This document shows, in pieces, positions 8,083 to 15,981 of a DNA stretch of 48,225 bases. The position numbers and the translations under genes are program-made. The notes under the pieces were generated by a model that was not told the origin of the DNA, searched no databases, and was given only the letters and a program-made list of their open reading frames with translations. Source of the stretch: Candidatus Melainabacteria bacterium (lineage in GTDB: Bacteria > Cyanobacteriota > Vampirovibrionia > Obscuribacterales > Obscuribacteraceae); assembly GCA_003151275.1 (NCBI GenBank), contig PLXC01000132.1:1-48225 (forward strand). The letters run 5' to 3'. The number at the start of each line of letters is the position of its first letter. Position 1 is the stretch's first letter.

Positions 8083-9699
8083 CTACTCGGTGTCAGGCTT
8101 TTCGGCTGGGGCAGGTTTAGACACTGGTTCAGGAGTTGAACTGGGTGCTGGAGTCGAAACTGGCGAGGGAGTTACAACCGGTACAGGAGATACCACTGGT
8201 CTTGCAGGAGCCTCTGAAGCAGGTCGAGCCTCTACTGCGTCATTGTTTTTAGGAGCAACAGTGTCAGCCGCTTCCTGCGCAGGAGGATTCTCGTGAGGCA
8301 CCACATCTGATGCGGAATTTTCCTCGATTGGCATCGGGGACAAATCTGTAGATTCAAGATCTGTGGTGTTCATCGCGTTGCGCTTCGTTCGCTTTGTATG
8401 GGTGCGAGCGATTGTCAACAACGACTGCGGTCGCGGCGGCGGTTGAATATAAGGCGCATCCGCACTAGACATTTTGATGTTATCCAAAACAATGTCATCG
8501 CGAGCAATTACCGTTATAGATGTTGTCAAATTACCGATCGAGGCGTTCATGATCGTCCCGGTTTCTCCGAGATCTTGCTGAAGCATTTTGGCGTCTGCCG
8601 TGCTTCCGTTTTGAGCAATAATTCTCGTCTTCGTAAAGATCGGCTCTTTTTCATCCTTACCAAGGCTGACCACATAACCGAGCTTTCGCAGTGCTTGAGC
8701 CAACTTCCAACCAAACTGCGGATCGGTGGTGGCATTTTGAACGCATACAGAAAGATTTCTTCTGCTTACCGGTATTTCAATATCCGGATTGGCTAAGCGG
8801 GCCGCGACATTTTTAGCCTCAAAGCCTGTAACCCAGTCACCATTGGGCGAGAACTCTCCCGGAAGCATAACAAATCTGATATTTTCTTTGGGAACACTAT
8901 GAGCAAAGTTCAACGCTTCTATAAGTTCCATTTGGGTCATATCTGTGTCGATATTTTTCTGAGCAATCCCAATCAGAGCTGGAACATGAACCCATGAGCG
9001 AGGATCAAGCATCTGCCTGCTGACTGCATGCAAAAAAAGTTGTTGTCTTTGCACCCGACCGATGTCACCCAATTCATCATGTCGAAAGCGAACGAAACCC
9101 ATGGCCTGATTGCCCGTTAACGTGTGAACACCGGGCTCCAAGTCGATTTTCAATTTAGCAGTCCAGTCCATGTACGCCATTTTCTTCGGCACTTCTACAG
9201 TGACGCCACCAAGCTCATTTACCAATTGAGTGAGCGCCTGAATGTTCATCACGACGTAGTGGTCGATGTTCACGTCTAAAAGCTGTGTCACAGCTGTTTT
9301 TGCATACTCGGGTCCACCGATTGCATTTGCTGAATTAATTTTTTGCACACCGTACTTTCCGATCGTAGCTTCCGTATCCCTGGGAATATGGAGCACCGAA
9401 ACCTTATTATTCGGTGGATTGAGAAAGACGAGCATCATCGTGTCAGATCGACCATTAAGGGCAATCTTGTCGGCTTTCAAGCGCTTGCCTTGTCCATCAT
9501 AGACGACATCAGTGCCCATAAACAAAACAGTTTTGGGTGCAGTCAGAGTGGCCACAGAGACGCCAGGCATCTGGATCTTGGGCATCTGCGGGAAACTAAT
9601 ATGTTGTCCGTCTTTGTTAAGTGGCCCTGACGGCGAGAATACAAGCCACGCAATAGCGACAAGCAGTCCCACGATCACGACCCACATTACGTTTCTCAA
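8083..9699 (-). CDS. LytR-CpsA-Psr (LCP) family protein with LytR_C domain
   Basis: LCP enzymes transfer undecaprenyl-phosphate-linked glycopolymers to cell-wall or surface acceptors outside the cytoplasmic membrane. The product is 538 aa. An N-terminal membrane anchor lies at about 5-23. The LCP catalytic domain spans about 55-250 and shows the Arg/Asp residues expected for pyrophosphate binding: GRSD (83-86), IPRDTE (105-110) and RFRHDELGDIGRVQRQ (204-219). A LytR_C domain follows at about 318-405. The tail from about 430 is Pro/Ala/Glu/Thr-rich and ends in repeated PxPSxPxPxP-like units, probably a disordered wall-spanning segment. The annotated TTG at 9699 has a weak ribosome site; an ATG four codons later is also possible. 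It lies 237 nt downstream of a TPR gene on the same strand. Confidence 0.9.
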   Translation of the reverse strand: MRNVMWVVIVGLLVAIAWLVFSPSGPLNKDGQHISFPQMPKIQMPGVSVATLTAPKTVLFMGTDVVYDGQGKRLKADKIALNGRSDTMMLVFLNPPNNKVSVLHIPRDTEATIGKYGVQKINSANAIGGPEYAKTAVTQLLDVNIDHYVVMNIQALTQLVNELGGVTVEVPKKMAYMDWTAKLKIDLEPGVHTLTGNQAMGFVRFRHDELGDIGRVQRQQLFLHAVSRQMLDPRSWVHVPALIGIAQKNIDTDMTQMELIEALNFAHSVPKENIRFVMLPGEFSPNGDWVTGFEAKNVAARLANPDIEIPVSRRNLSVCVQNATTDPQFGWKLAQALRKLGYVVSLGKDEKEPIFTKTRIIAQNGSTADAKMLQQDLGETGTIMNASIGNLTTSITVIARDDIVLDNIKMSSADAPYIQPPPRPQSLLTIARTHTKRTKRNAMNTTDLESTDLSPMPIEENSASDVVPHENPPAQEAADTVAPKNNDAVEARPASEAPARPVVSPVPVVTPSPVSTPAPSSTPEPVSKPAPAEKPDTE

Positions 9700-9732
9700 C
9701 TTAACTCTCTGATGACTGTGTCGTTAATGTGC

Positions 9733-9927
9733 TCAAGCTGCCTTGCCGGTCTTCCGCTTCTTGACCAATCTCTTGTAACTTTGCAAGCAACCGGTCCTAT
9801 GAAGAGACTCCTCAACGTTGCGGGATGCCATACTAGAGTCTAACCGGTGAGCAGCCCAAGTCGCCAGTGATCCGATCTCACTTGGAACGACAGTCAGATT
9901 ATCCTGCTTATTGCCCAGCCAGGTCAA
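9733..9927 (-). pseudogene. Short ORF with one leucine-rich-repeat-like unit, possible remnant
   Basis: This 64-codon frame begins with TTG at 9927, only 9 nt after the stop of the upstream TPR gene, and ends before the LCP gene. Residues 11-25 (NLTVVPSEIGSLATW) fit the bacterial leucine-rich-repeat consensus NxLxxLPxEIGxLxxL. The rest does not continue the repeat and ends in a basic tail. There is no convincing ribosome binding site. It may be a vestige of an LRR gene, a genuine small protein, or a chance match. Confidence 0.25.
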
Positions 9928-9935
9928 TTGCCTGG

Positions 9936-11144
9936 TTAATGAGTGTACTTTTCGCGGGAACGATAAATATCCGACCAGACGCCGCTTACCGGCATTGGAG
10001 CGGGTTGGGGAGTCTTTGCCTTAGGATGCGAGGAGGGCTTGTCAACAACGTGTCTTGGGGGCGGTTTTAAGGGAGACGGGGGTTCTGGGGGACGTTCTCT
10101 TGCGGTGGGAGCACGAAGGTTGGGCGGAACGACGATGCTTGTGCCTGCTGACGGGTCAATTCTCGTGGGCGTTTGTTCGCTCGCTGGCGTCTGTTCGAAC
10201 CTTCCTGGCGTTTGCTCGATCCTCGCTGGCATCTGTTGGATGCTTCCTGGCGTTTGCTCGATTCTAGATGGCGCCTGATCCTGGTGAATGGCGGCGTCCG
10301 GAGGCATCGTTGTTGTGGTGGCGCCGAGAGAAGCTGGCCGGCTCATTTGTTGATTCACCTCTGTTCGGGCACGCTGGTGCATCATGGTCCAACCAATAAA
10401 GGCAGGCACAATCAGGGCCACAAGAACTATGAAGGCAATCAGAAGAAAATTCATCGAAGAAGGCTTTTTCTGCTCAGGATCACTTGGTTCTAAAGTGCTG
10501 CTGCTGGTGGCTTCTCTCAGATGGCTTGTGGTGAGAGCACGATCGATGGCCTCTGGAGAGGCGGGAGTGAAAGCAGGAGACGAGGCAATTGAGGGCGGAT
10601 TTAAGGAAGTGACCTTAGGTCCTTTGTATTTCTTACGATATTCCTTTGCTTGCTGCTCAATCTCTGTCGCTCGCTGAGAGTCATTTTTGCCCTTGCGCAG
10701 GAGGATGGCGTAGCTTTCCATCATGCTTCCCACTAAAGGATGTCCAGGCGGCAACCACTGCTCACCGAGTGCGATCGCCTCCTCATAGGTCCTCGCCGCC
10801 TCATCTATGCGGCTCAATTTTTCCTGGCTTTTCGCGATCTTGAAGGAAACAGCGATGGTGTCCAGGTGATGATGGCTCAAAACCCGGCTCCGCAGCCCGT
10901 GAAGTCGGCTGTATGTGCTAAGGGCCTGAGCAAATTTGTCTCTGGCGAAATATATGTCACCCAGGCGCAACAAGCAAGCGTCAACATCGGGATGGGCTTC
11001 GGCGTACGTGCGGATCAGCATTGCCAGAGAGCGTTCGTACATCGGCTCAGCTTCAGCGATCTTGCCTTTGCGATAAGCCAAATCAGCAAGAACAAGTGAC
11101 TCAGCCACTTGCCTTAATTCGCTCTCGATGTCTTCAATAGGCAT
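9936..11144 (-). CDS. TPR protein with single transmembrane segment and heptad-length repeats
   Basis: The product is 402 aa. The N-terminal half (about 10-170) has tetratricopeptide-like helices (AYRKGKIAEAEPMYERSLAML, LGDIYFARDKFAQALSTYS, and AARTYEEAIALGEQWLPPGHP), of the TPR_10/12 kind found in kinesin-light-chain-like proteins. A single membrane segment lies at about 232-252. The C-terminal part is Pro/Thr-rich and holds 7-residue tandem repeats of the form RIEQTPG (about 295-330), encoded by 21-nt DNA repeats at 10166-10272. There is no signal peptide, so the TPR part is predicted to be cytoplasmic and the repeat tail extracytoplasmic. It is probably a scaffold or interaction protein. 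It shares the strand with the LCP gene downstream. Confidence 0.75.
   Translation of the reverse strand: MPIEDIESELRQVAESLVLADLAYRKGKIAEAEPMYERSLAMLIRTYAEAHPDVDACLLRLGDIYFARDKFAQALSTYSRLHGLRSRVLSHHHLDTIAVSFKIAKSQEKLSRIDEAARTYEEAIALGEQWLPPGHPLVGSMMESYAILLRKGKNDSQRATEIEQQAKEYRKKYKGPKVTSLNPPSIASSPAFTPASPEAIDRALTTSHLREATSSSTLEPSDPEQKKPSSMNFLLIAFIVLVALIVPAFIGWTMMHQRARTEVNQQMSRPASLGATTTTMPPDAAIHQDQAPSRIEQTPGSIQQMPARIEQTPGRFEQTPASEQTPTRIDPSAGTSIVVPPNLRAPTARERPPEPPSPLKPPPRHVVDKPSSHPKAKTPQPAPMPVSGVWSDIYRSREKYTH
10166..10272. repeat. 21-nt tandem repeats inside the TPR gene
   Basis: Four units of exactly 21 nt begin at 10185, 10206, 10227 and 10248. Each starts TGGCR and has YTGYTSGAnnCTnnn after it, with a shorter degenerate unit before and a partial one after. 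On the minus strand they encode variants of RIEQTPG, SIQQMPA and RFEQTPA. Copy number could vary between strains without breaking the frame. Confidence 0.75.
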
Positions 11145-11286
11145 CTAACCAGCCGCAAAGCCACACACGTCTATAACATACCGAAAATGAGAACTAAGTG
11201 CTAGTCATAGGAACGATGGCAAAGCGAAGAATTCATCTTTGCTGCCGCCAAAATCGTTTGCAACCAATTATCACCACAGCGATTTA

Positions 11287-11302
11287 GTACCACATATGGT
11301 GC
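11287..11302 (-). terminator. Small ACCA/TGGT hairpin after the secreted-protein gene
   Basis: GTACCA, CATA loop, TGGTGC: a 6-bp stem with one G-T wobble, just past the stop codon of the minus-strand gene at 11310. It resembles other GCACCA/TGGTGC hairpins in the window (16030, 19308, 42248). There is no T-run, so the terminator role is tentative. Confidence 0.3.
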
Positions 11303-11309
11303 TCAGAAT

Positions 11310-12173
11310 TCAGCTCTTTAAATTGAGGGTCGATAGAATGTAATTGAAATCAGCGTTCGCTTTTGTGTAATCATCAGTCGCGCAGACCAAACTCAACTTG
11401 TAATTGTAGCGCCCATCGCTAAAATACACGCGTCTCTCAATGCGCTCCTTGCCATTCTCTTCTGAAATACTTGTTACATCCGTGCCAGTGCTTCCCACTC
11501 CGTAGCCGACCTTTACAGATTTCTTCGGTCCTCCGTCTTTAGAGGCAGCATCTTTCTCGACTATTTTTAGTTGCACATCAGGACCGTTCGGACCAGGTCC
11601 CCAAGAAAGCGCGGCAAGCAAACGTGAGTCGCCGGACCGCTGTTGAGTATGCCAGCCCTTTGGATAGTAGAACGCGACCCCGGTACCAGTTTTGATACCA
11701 CCCTGTTCGACAGCAACAGCAGTCGGTCGAACAAAACTCTCTGCCGGTTTGAGAGAATTTGCCAGGCGAACCTTAAGGCGCCCCAGAAGCTGCTCTTTCT
11801 TTAGTTTCCCGGCTTCAAAGGCTTTCAAATCATCCGCTGACACCACCACTTCCCGATAGCTCGAGCCTGTATATTCGTGGAACCAGACTCTTATTTTCTT
11901 TACCGAGGGAGCGAGCTCTGTCACTTTTTTGGCGATCAGCAGTGCGTCATATCTACAAACAGCATCCTTGTTTTTAATCGCTTGCTTGTTTGTGTAGGTG
12001 CTTATGGTGGCATCACGTTCCTGCACATCAGCTGAAATAGACTGGTCTGGGCGCAGGATGTTGGAGCGCATTAACTCGCCTGCAATGTCGACCTTAGCAA
12101 AGGCAGCACTAACTCCGGTGCTCGCACCTAAAAGTACTAGGGATAGATATTTAGCTAGTTTCGACAAATCCAT
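11310..12173 (-). CDS. Secreted protein of unknown function
   Basis: I do not recognise a family. The product is 287 aa, with a clear signal peptide (about 1-26, VSAAFA cleavage). Middle residues 60-150 form an alternating hydrophobic pattern (VKKIRVWFHEYTGSSYREVVVSADDLKAFEAGKLKKEQLLGRL in outline), and the C-terminal 120 residues contain YYPKGWHTQQRSGDSRLLAALSWGP. The latter resembles small lipoprotein/PsbP-like domains that begin with 'YPxGW', but the match is weak. The closing RYNYKLSLVCATDDYTKANADFNYILSTL fits the same idea, since PsbP/DUF1795-type domains often end with a helix of this kind. It is predicted to be periplasmic. Confidence 0.65.
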   Translation of the reverse strand: MDLSKLAKYLSLVLLGASTGVSAAFAKVDIAGELMRSNILRPDQSISADVQERDATISTYTNKQAIKNKDAVCRYDALLIAKKVTELAPSVKKIRVWFHEYTGSSYREVVVSADDLKAFEAGKLKKEQLLGRLKVRLANSLKPAESFVRPTAVAVEQGGIKTGTGVAFYYPKGWHTQQRSGDSRLLAALSWGPGPNGPDVQLKIVEKDAASKDGGPKKSVKVGYGVGSTGTDVTSISEENGKERIERRVYFSDGRYNYKLSLVCATDDYTKANADFNYILSTLNLKS

Positions 12174-12255
12174 CTCGATTCAGTTCGAGCAATTTCGGTC
12201 ATCGTCGATTGCAGAAGACAACAAACGTCCTATTAATGTAGCAGACCCAAATTAT

Positions 12256-12681
12256 TTAACGCTTGCGATGTGGTCCGGTCTTCTTGAGATCCACCATCAA
12301 ATGAGTGCTCCGCATCAGCGCTGCAACCTGGTTATCGGCGGTGTTAACTGTAGTTTCAACTACTGTCATCCGTCCTCTGCGAATAACCTTGGCCTCGGCA
12401 GTCAGTGGTCCGACCGGATCGTTTGTCAGCAAATTGACGCTCAATTGAACAGAATAAGGAAAGCGCTTTTCAGTGTTATCGGGCTCAATCATTGGTCCAC
12501 CATGAATTGCCGCAGAGGCGACTTCATCAGCGAGAGTGACGATTGCACCGGCGTGAAAGACCCGCGTTGGTTGCATCACTTTTTCAGAAAGAGGCAATCG
12601 TCCTTTGGCGTAACCATCTCGAACTTCTAGCATCTCTCCGCCCAACGCGCTGAGCATTGTCCACTCATATTTATCTGTCAA
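12256..12681 (-). CDS. PaaI-type hotdog-fold thioesterase
   Basis: Predicted acyl-CoA thioesterase (hotdog fold, PaaI/YdiI/DUF4442 clan), 141 aa, the normal length. The central segment VFHAGAIVTLADEVASAAIHGG corresponds to the family's HGGxxxxLxDxxxxxA helix. Asp32-type residue D51 in LADE is the likely catalytic acid, and the first Gly of HGG is replaced (HAG). The strand SVQLSVNLLTNDPVGPLTAEAKVIRRGRMTVVETTV is typical of the sheet. The start is a TTG at 12681 preceded by GGAG at 7 nt. The physiological thioester is unknown. Confidence 0.82.
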   Translation of the reverse strand: MTDKYEWTMLSALGGEMLEVRDGYAKGRLPLSEKVMQPTRVFHAGAIVTLADEVASAAIHGGPMIEPDNTEKRFPYSVQLSVNLLTNDPVGPLTAEAKVIRRGRMTVVETTVNTADNQVAALMRSTHLMVDLKKTGPHRKR

Positions 12682-12832
12682 ATCCGGTCTCCTATCTCAA
12701 TGCGCCCATGATAGCGGCAAATTGCGAAAAATTTTTGGAACCAATCGGAATCAATTGCACAGACTCGTCGTCTACTTTTACAGGCGACTTCGCCAGACAG
12801 CACTGAACGACGTTATCAAAGGCAGGAAGAAC

Positions 12833-13495
12833 ATGAATTGGAAGGCCCTATTGCCAGCGGCAGCGCTGTTGGCGTTGCTCATGCCTAGCGAAGCTTTGAG
12901 CAGAAATCATAATTTTTACAACGATGGCGGCGCCAATGGCATTTCGCCACCCGGCACTCTCACTCCATTTAGCAATGGCTCGGGCAACGGTTATTTGAGC
13001 GGCAATGTGAATCAATACAGTAACAATGGATACGATCCGTCTGCAAACGGCGCTTACGGCTACGATCAATATGCAAACAACGGTAACGTCAACGTCAATC
13101 CGTACGCTGCTGGTGCAAATGCAAATGGCTACAACCTCTCGAGTAAGCACCATGGTGGTTGCTACAACCCAAACAGCGGATACGAAATGTTGAGGCGCTC
13201 GGGCCAATTGGGTAACGCGGCTGCCTATGGCTACTCACCCAACCTGAACAATCCTTATGCAAACCACTACAGCAACCCTTATGGCAACAACGCGAATGGT
13301 TATGGCTACAACAATGCCGCTAACTTCGGAAACCCTTACGGAAATGGTTATTACAACGGTGGCAACCTCGGCAACATGAACGGCCTTGGTAGCGCACTTA
13401 GTGGCAGTGGACTCGGCAATCTGGGCACTTACGCTCAGAACGGCAACTTAAATGGTGGAAGTTTAAGTGGTCTACGTGGCTTGTTGGGAATCTAG
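12833..13495 (+). CDS. Asn/Gly/Tyr-rich secreted protein
   Basis: The open frame begins at 12722, but the ATG at 12833 is preceded by AGGAAG and opens a classical signal peptide (MNWKALLPAAALLALLMPSEALS), so I start there (220 aa). The mature protein is low-complexity, composed mainly of Asn, Gly, Tyr and Ala with repeats such as NPYGN, NGYGYN and GNGY, plus one KHHGGCYNP segment. It resembles surface or matrix fibre-like proteins in composition only. It is followed by a terminator-like hairpin. Function unknown. Confidence 0.7.
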   Translation: MNWKALLPAAALLALLMPSEALSRNHNFYNDGGANGISPPGTLTPFSNGSGNGYLSGNVNQYSNNGYDPSANGAYGYDQYANNGNVNVNPYAAGANANGYNLSSKHHGGCYNPNSGYEMLRRSGQLGNAAAYGYSPNLNNPYANHYSNPYGNNANGYGYNNAANFGNPYGNGYYNGGNLGNMNGLGSALSGSGLGNLGTYAQNGNLNGGSLSGLRGLLGI

Positions 13496-13521
13496 TTCAA
13501 TTTGAATAGATTCATCCTCGC

Positions 13522-13555
13522 AGGGCGTCTTCCGGGGCGCCCTCCACTTTTTGTG
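13522..13555 (+). terminator. Rho-independent-like terminator
   Basis: AGGGCG, a 10-nt loop, CGCCCT, followed by CCACTTTTTG. It lies 26 nt after the stop of the Asn/Gly-rich protein and precedes the convergent gene at 13575. Confidence 0.6.
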
Positions 13556-13574
13556 CACAAGGAACTGTGGCGCG

Positions 13575-14012
13575 CTAACGTTGACCCATGTGGCAGCGAT
13601 AAGGCTCCGGAGAAGCGTTGTGAGAGTCCAGATACTGCTTAAGTCCAACTTTCCAATATGCTTGCTTCTGGTCATAAGACATAATCGGCGGCAGTTTAGG
13701 GTCCGCCGCATAAAATGCGTCCGTGGTAGGCAAAACTAGAGCCGGGCTCTTCAAATGGCAAACGCCTCCATTCGCATAATCACGACTAGCAAATCCCGAC
13801 TTATCGCCGAGCAAAGGTTTCCCCCACATTGGCTTCACATCAAACGCTTTGAATTGCCTCGTACTAGATTTTGCGATCGGTGCAGAGCTCAGAGCAGAAT
13901 CTTCTTCGGATAATAAAGGGGCTACCTGTCGTGGCAGCCGTTCTTGCGCATGAACCGGCGCCACAAAAACTATTAAACAGATCACAAACGATAGTCTCAT
14001 TTCGTCATTCAC
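13575..14012 (-). CDS. Small secreted protein of unknown function
   Basis: The product is 145 aa with a signal peptide (hydrophobic MRLSFVICLIVFVAPVHAQ, cleavage near HAQ). ATG at 14012 and ATG at 14000 are both possible starts. The mature part has no recognised domain. It contains two Cys residues (GGVCHLKSP and YRCHMGQ) that could form a disulphide, and ends KQAYWKVGLKQYLDSHNASPEPYRCHMG. It is convergent with the upstream plus-strand gene and probably periplasmic. Confidence 0.55.
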   Translation of the reverse strand: MNDEMRLSFVICLIVFVAPVHAQERLPRQVAPLLSEEDSALSSAPIAKSSTRQFKAFDVKPMWGKPLLGDKSGFASRDYANGGVCHLKSPALVLPTTDAFYAADPKLPPIMSYDQKQAYWKVGLKQYLDSHNASPEPYRCHMGQR

Positions 14013-14239
14013 TCTTTGCTACGTCTATCACATCGTAAAATGTGAAGACGTTTAATCCAATGGGGAAATCATCACGATACAGCTAGCCCGCCACGTCCAG
14101 ACGTGTAAGCAAAAAGTGCTGCCGCTCCATCGCATGTAGTCATAAGAACACATTTCGGAACAGTGGCACTTAATTTGCGTCGATATGGCTGATCCCGTAA
14201 TACGATTGGTATGTTCCGGTCGAGCCTTCGCGAGTGAGC

Positions 14240-14899
14240 ATGATTGAAGTCAACCCAATAGAAGTATTTTTCGTTGAAGACAACGAAGTGATCCGGTTCT
14301 GTCTCAGGTCATTTTTGAAAAAAATTCCTGACTTTATCCTGGTTGGAGATGCAGCAGACGGCGCGATTGCGCTAGAAAAAATCAAACAAGTTCATCCGAC
14401 AGTGGCTCTGGTGGATATCGGCTTGCCGGGTTTGAATGGCATCGAATTGACCAAAAATCTTAAAAGCTCCGTGCCCGGATTGCGTGTATTGATTCTCACA
14501 GCCAGCGACGATCCAAACGATATTTTTGCATCCCTAGACGCGGGAGCGGACGGCTACGTCCTCAAGGGAGACTTCTCGGACACTCTAGAAATGGCGATCC
14601 GCAGTGTCAAGATCGGTGCAGTGTGGCTCGACCCAGGCATTGCCCGTCAGGTTTTAGACATGACGCAGAGGACTCTTACTCCGGCAGTACGACGCGCTCT
14701 TGGCCCAATGCCTCAACTGTCGGAACAAGAAGAACAAGTATTGAATGGCGTTGCTGCGAGCAACTGCAAAGACGGAGTATGTTTAATTGACCCGGCCTTC
14801 TTACACAAGCTAAAACGATTTTCGCAAACCGGCAACCATCCTGCAATGGAAGCTCCGCGTACTGTTGCAGAGTCGCCTGTATCTTCCAGCGACGGATAA
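14240..14899 (+). CDS. Response-regulator receiver protein with degenerate LuxR-like tail
   Basis: The product is about 219 aa from ATG 14240; a GTG at 14234 is also possible. The receiver domain (about 6-125) has acidic residues in FFVEDNE, the phospho-acceptor Asp at about 59 (VALVDIGLPG), Thr in LILTASDDP and the conserved Lys in YVLKGD. It is NarL/FixJ-like. After the linker, LSEQEEQVLNGVAAS matches the first helix of a LuxR-type HTH (LTxREXEVLxLxAxG), but the recognition helices are missing and are replaced by NCKDGVCLIDPAFLHKLKRF. It may therefore signal by protein contact and not by DNA binding. Its 3' end lies just before rqcP. Confidence 0.8.
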   Translation: MIEVNPIEVFFVEDNEVIRFCLRSFLKKIPDFILVGDAADGAIALEKIKQVHPTVALVDIGLPGLNGIELTKNLKSSVPGLRVLILTASDDPNDIFASLDAGADGYVLKGDFSDTLEMAIRSVKIGAVWLDPGIARQVLDMTQRTLTPAVRRALGPMPQLSEQEEQVLNGVAASNCKDGVCLIDPAFLHKLKRFSQTGNHPAMEAPRTVAESPVSSSDG

Positions 14900-14912
14900 T
14901 TTTGGAGATTAT

Positions 14913-15203
14913 TTGCGGTTAGATAAATGGCTCAAGGTATCTCGTTTGATCAAGCGGCGCACAGTAGCGCAAATGGCTTGCGATCAGGGCCGCGTCTTTG
15001 TTGATGACCGCCCGGCAAAATCTTCCACCGAAGTAAAGATTGGTACCAAGGTTCACTTAGAACTAGGATCAAGAGCGATCACCGTGCAAGTCGCTATAGT
15101 CCCACCAGGTGCAGTGCCAGCTCAGGACGCCTCGACTTTGTACGAAATGATCGAAGAGATCAGACGCCCACCAGAGGTTTTGGACTGGATGCCGGACGCC
15201 TAA
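14913..15203 (+). CDS. rqcP: RqcP (YabO-type S4-domain RNA-binding protein)
   Basis: RqcP binds the 50S subunit with RqcH and supports C-terminal alanine tailing of stalled nascent chains in ribosome-associated quality control. The product begins LRLDKWLKVSRLIKRRTVA and has GRVFVDDRPAKSSTEVKIGTKVHLELG, which closely matches the S4 fold of YabO/RqcP, and it keeps the downstream LYEMIEEIR segment typical of RqcP and absent from Hsp15. I chose the TTG at 14913 because GGAG lies 5 nt upstream; the longer frame from 14865 would overlap the receiver gene and add a non-homologous leader. The protein is then 96 aa, close to family length. It is likely co-transcribed with the preceding receiver gene (13-nt gap). 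Confidence 0.87.
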   Translation: MRLDKWLKVSRLIKRRTVAQMACDQGRVFVDDRPAKSSTEVKIGTKVHLELGSRAITVQVAIVPPGAVPAQDASTLYEMIEEIRRPPEVLDWMPDA

Positions 15204-15282
15204 CTGTGATGCTGCGAAGTAGATGTCGGTGTCAACGTTACAGCCAGTTGGATTGTGCAAGATCGAAATTTCTAAAGCCTTG

Positions 15283-15981
15283 CTACCACCGAGGGTTTCG
15301 ACGGCGCTGTCTTCTATTTGGGTTCGTATAATCAGGGGCCCAGTAACTAGCTTGTCTACCGTAACCAGGCTGCAAACTGTAACCTGATGGCCCACCATGA
15401 TTAGATTGACCGTAACTGGATTCTCCATTGTAACCAGACTGCCCACCGTAACCAGATTGCCCGTAACTAGATTGTCCACCGTAACTTGGTTGCCTACTGA
15501 AGCCTTGATTAAAAGCAGAAACTTGCGATCGGTCCCAATAGGGCGACTGCAAGTTTTGATTCGAGTATTGATTTAGCCCGCCACCATTAGCAAACCTGTT
15601 TTGTTGATCCGGTCGCTTTTTCCCTGCTCCCAGGGTCGAGGCATTGGTTTGAACAATGGCATCGTCCAAGGACATCTTGCTTAAATCGAAATGTTTGCCA
15701 TTGCCGAAATGTCTGACACCCTCTGCATCTAATTGAGGATTGTCTGCGTATTTGTCGGGCTTTCTGAAAACCGGATCTTGGTTCAAGTCACCAGCATCGA
15801 ACCCATTATTGCGAGTTCCATTGCGTTGGAATCCTGAGTTTTGAAAAACAGTATTTTGAAACCGAAATGCTGGAGCCGGAGCCGGGAGCCTCCAGTCATC
15901 CGCAAATGCTGCGGGTGTCGAGGCGGCGACAGCGAGACAGACGAGCAAGGGTTTCAATTTTAGTAACTGCCAACTCATCAT
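15283..15981 (-). CDS. Secreted Gln/Gly/Ser/Tyr-rich repeat protein
   Basis: The product is 232 aa with a signal peptide (about 1-27, AAFA cleavage). The mature N-terminus is Asn/Phe-rich (FQNTVFQNSGFQRNG). The C-terminal third is a tandem array of SSYGQSGYGG-like units, followed by a basic tail (NRRQRRRNPRW). The start overlaps the stop of the VWA gene upstream (ATGA, 15978-15981), so they are translationally coupled. It is probably a surface or matrix protein; function unknown. Confidence 0.65.
   Translation of the reverse strand: MMSWQLLKLKPLLVCLAVAASTPAAFADDWRLPAPAPAFRFQNTVFQNSGFQRNGTRNNGFDAGDLNQDPVFRKPDKYADNPQLDAEGVRHFGNGKHFDLSKMSLDDAIVQTNASTLGAGKKRPDQQNRFANGGGLNQYSNQNLQSPYWDRSQVSAFNQGFSRQPSYGGQSSYGQSGYGGQSGYNGESSYGQSNHGGPSGYSLQPGYGRQASYWAPDYTNPNRRQRRRNPRW
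15340..15495. repeat. GTAAC-phased tandem repeats coding for YGQ/YGG units
   Basis: At least seven GTAAC cores spaced about 12-30 nt apart (CCGTAACCAG, CTGTAACCTG, CCGTAACTGG and similar) encode, on the minus strand, Tyr-Gly/Tyr-Asn units of the secreted repeat protein. They are protein-coding and irregular, not a CRISPR array. Confidence 0.7.

Noticed and set aside
8090..8296. Gly/Thr-rich plus-strand frame
   Set aside because: Shadow of the Pro/Ala-rich C-terminal tail of the LCP gene.
15340..15495. Repeats that could look like a CRISPR array
   Set aside because: They are irregular, lie in frame within a coding sequence and encode YGQ/YGG repeats; there are no cas genes.
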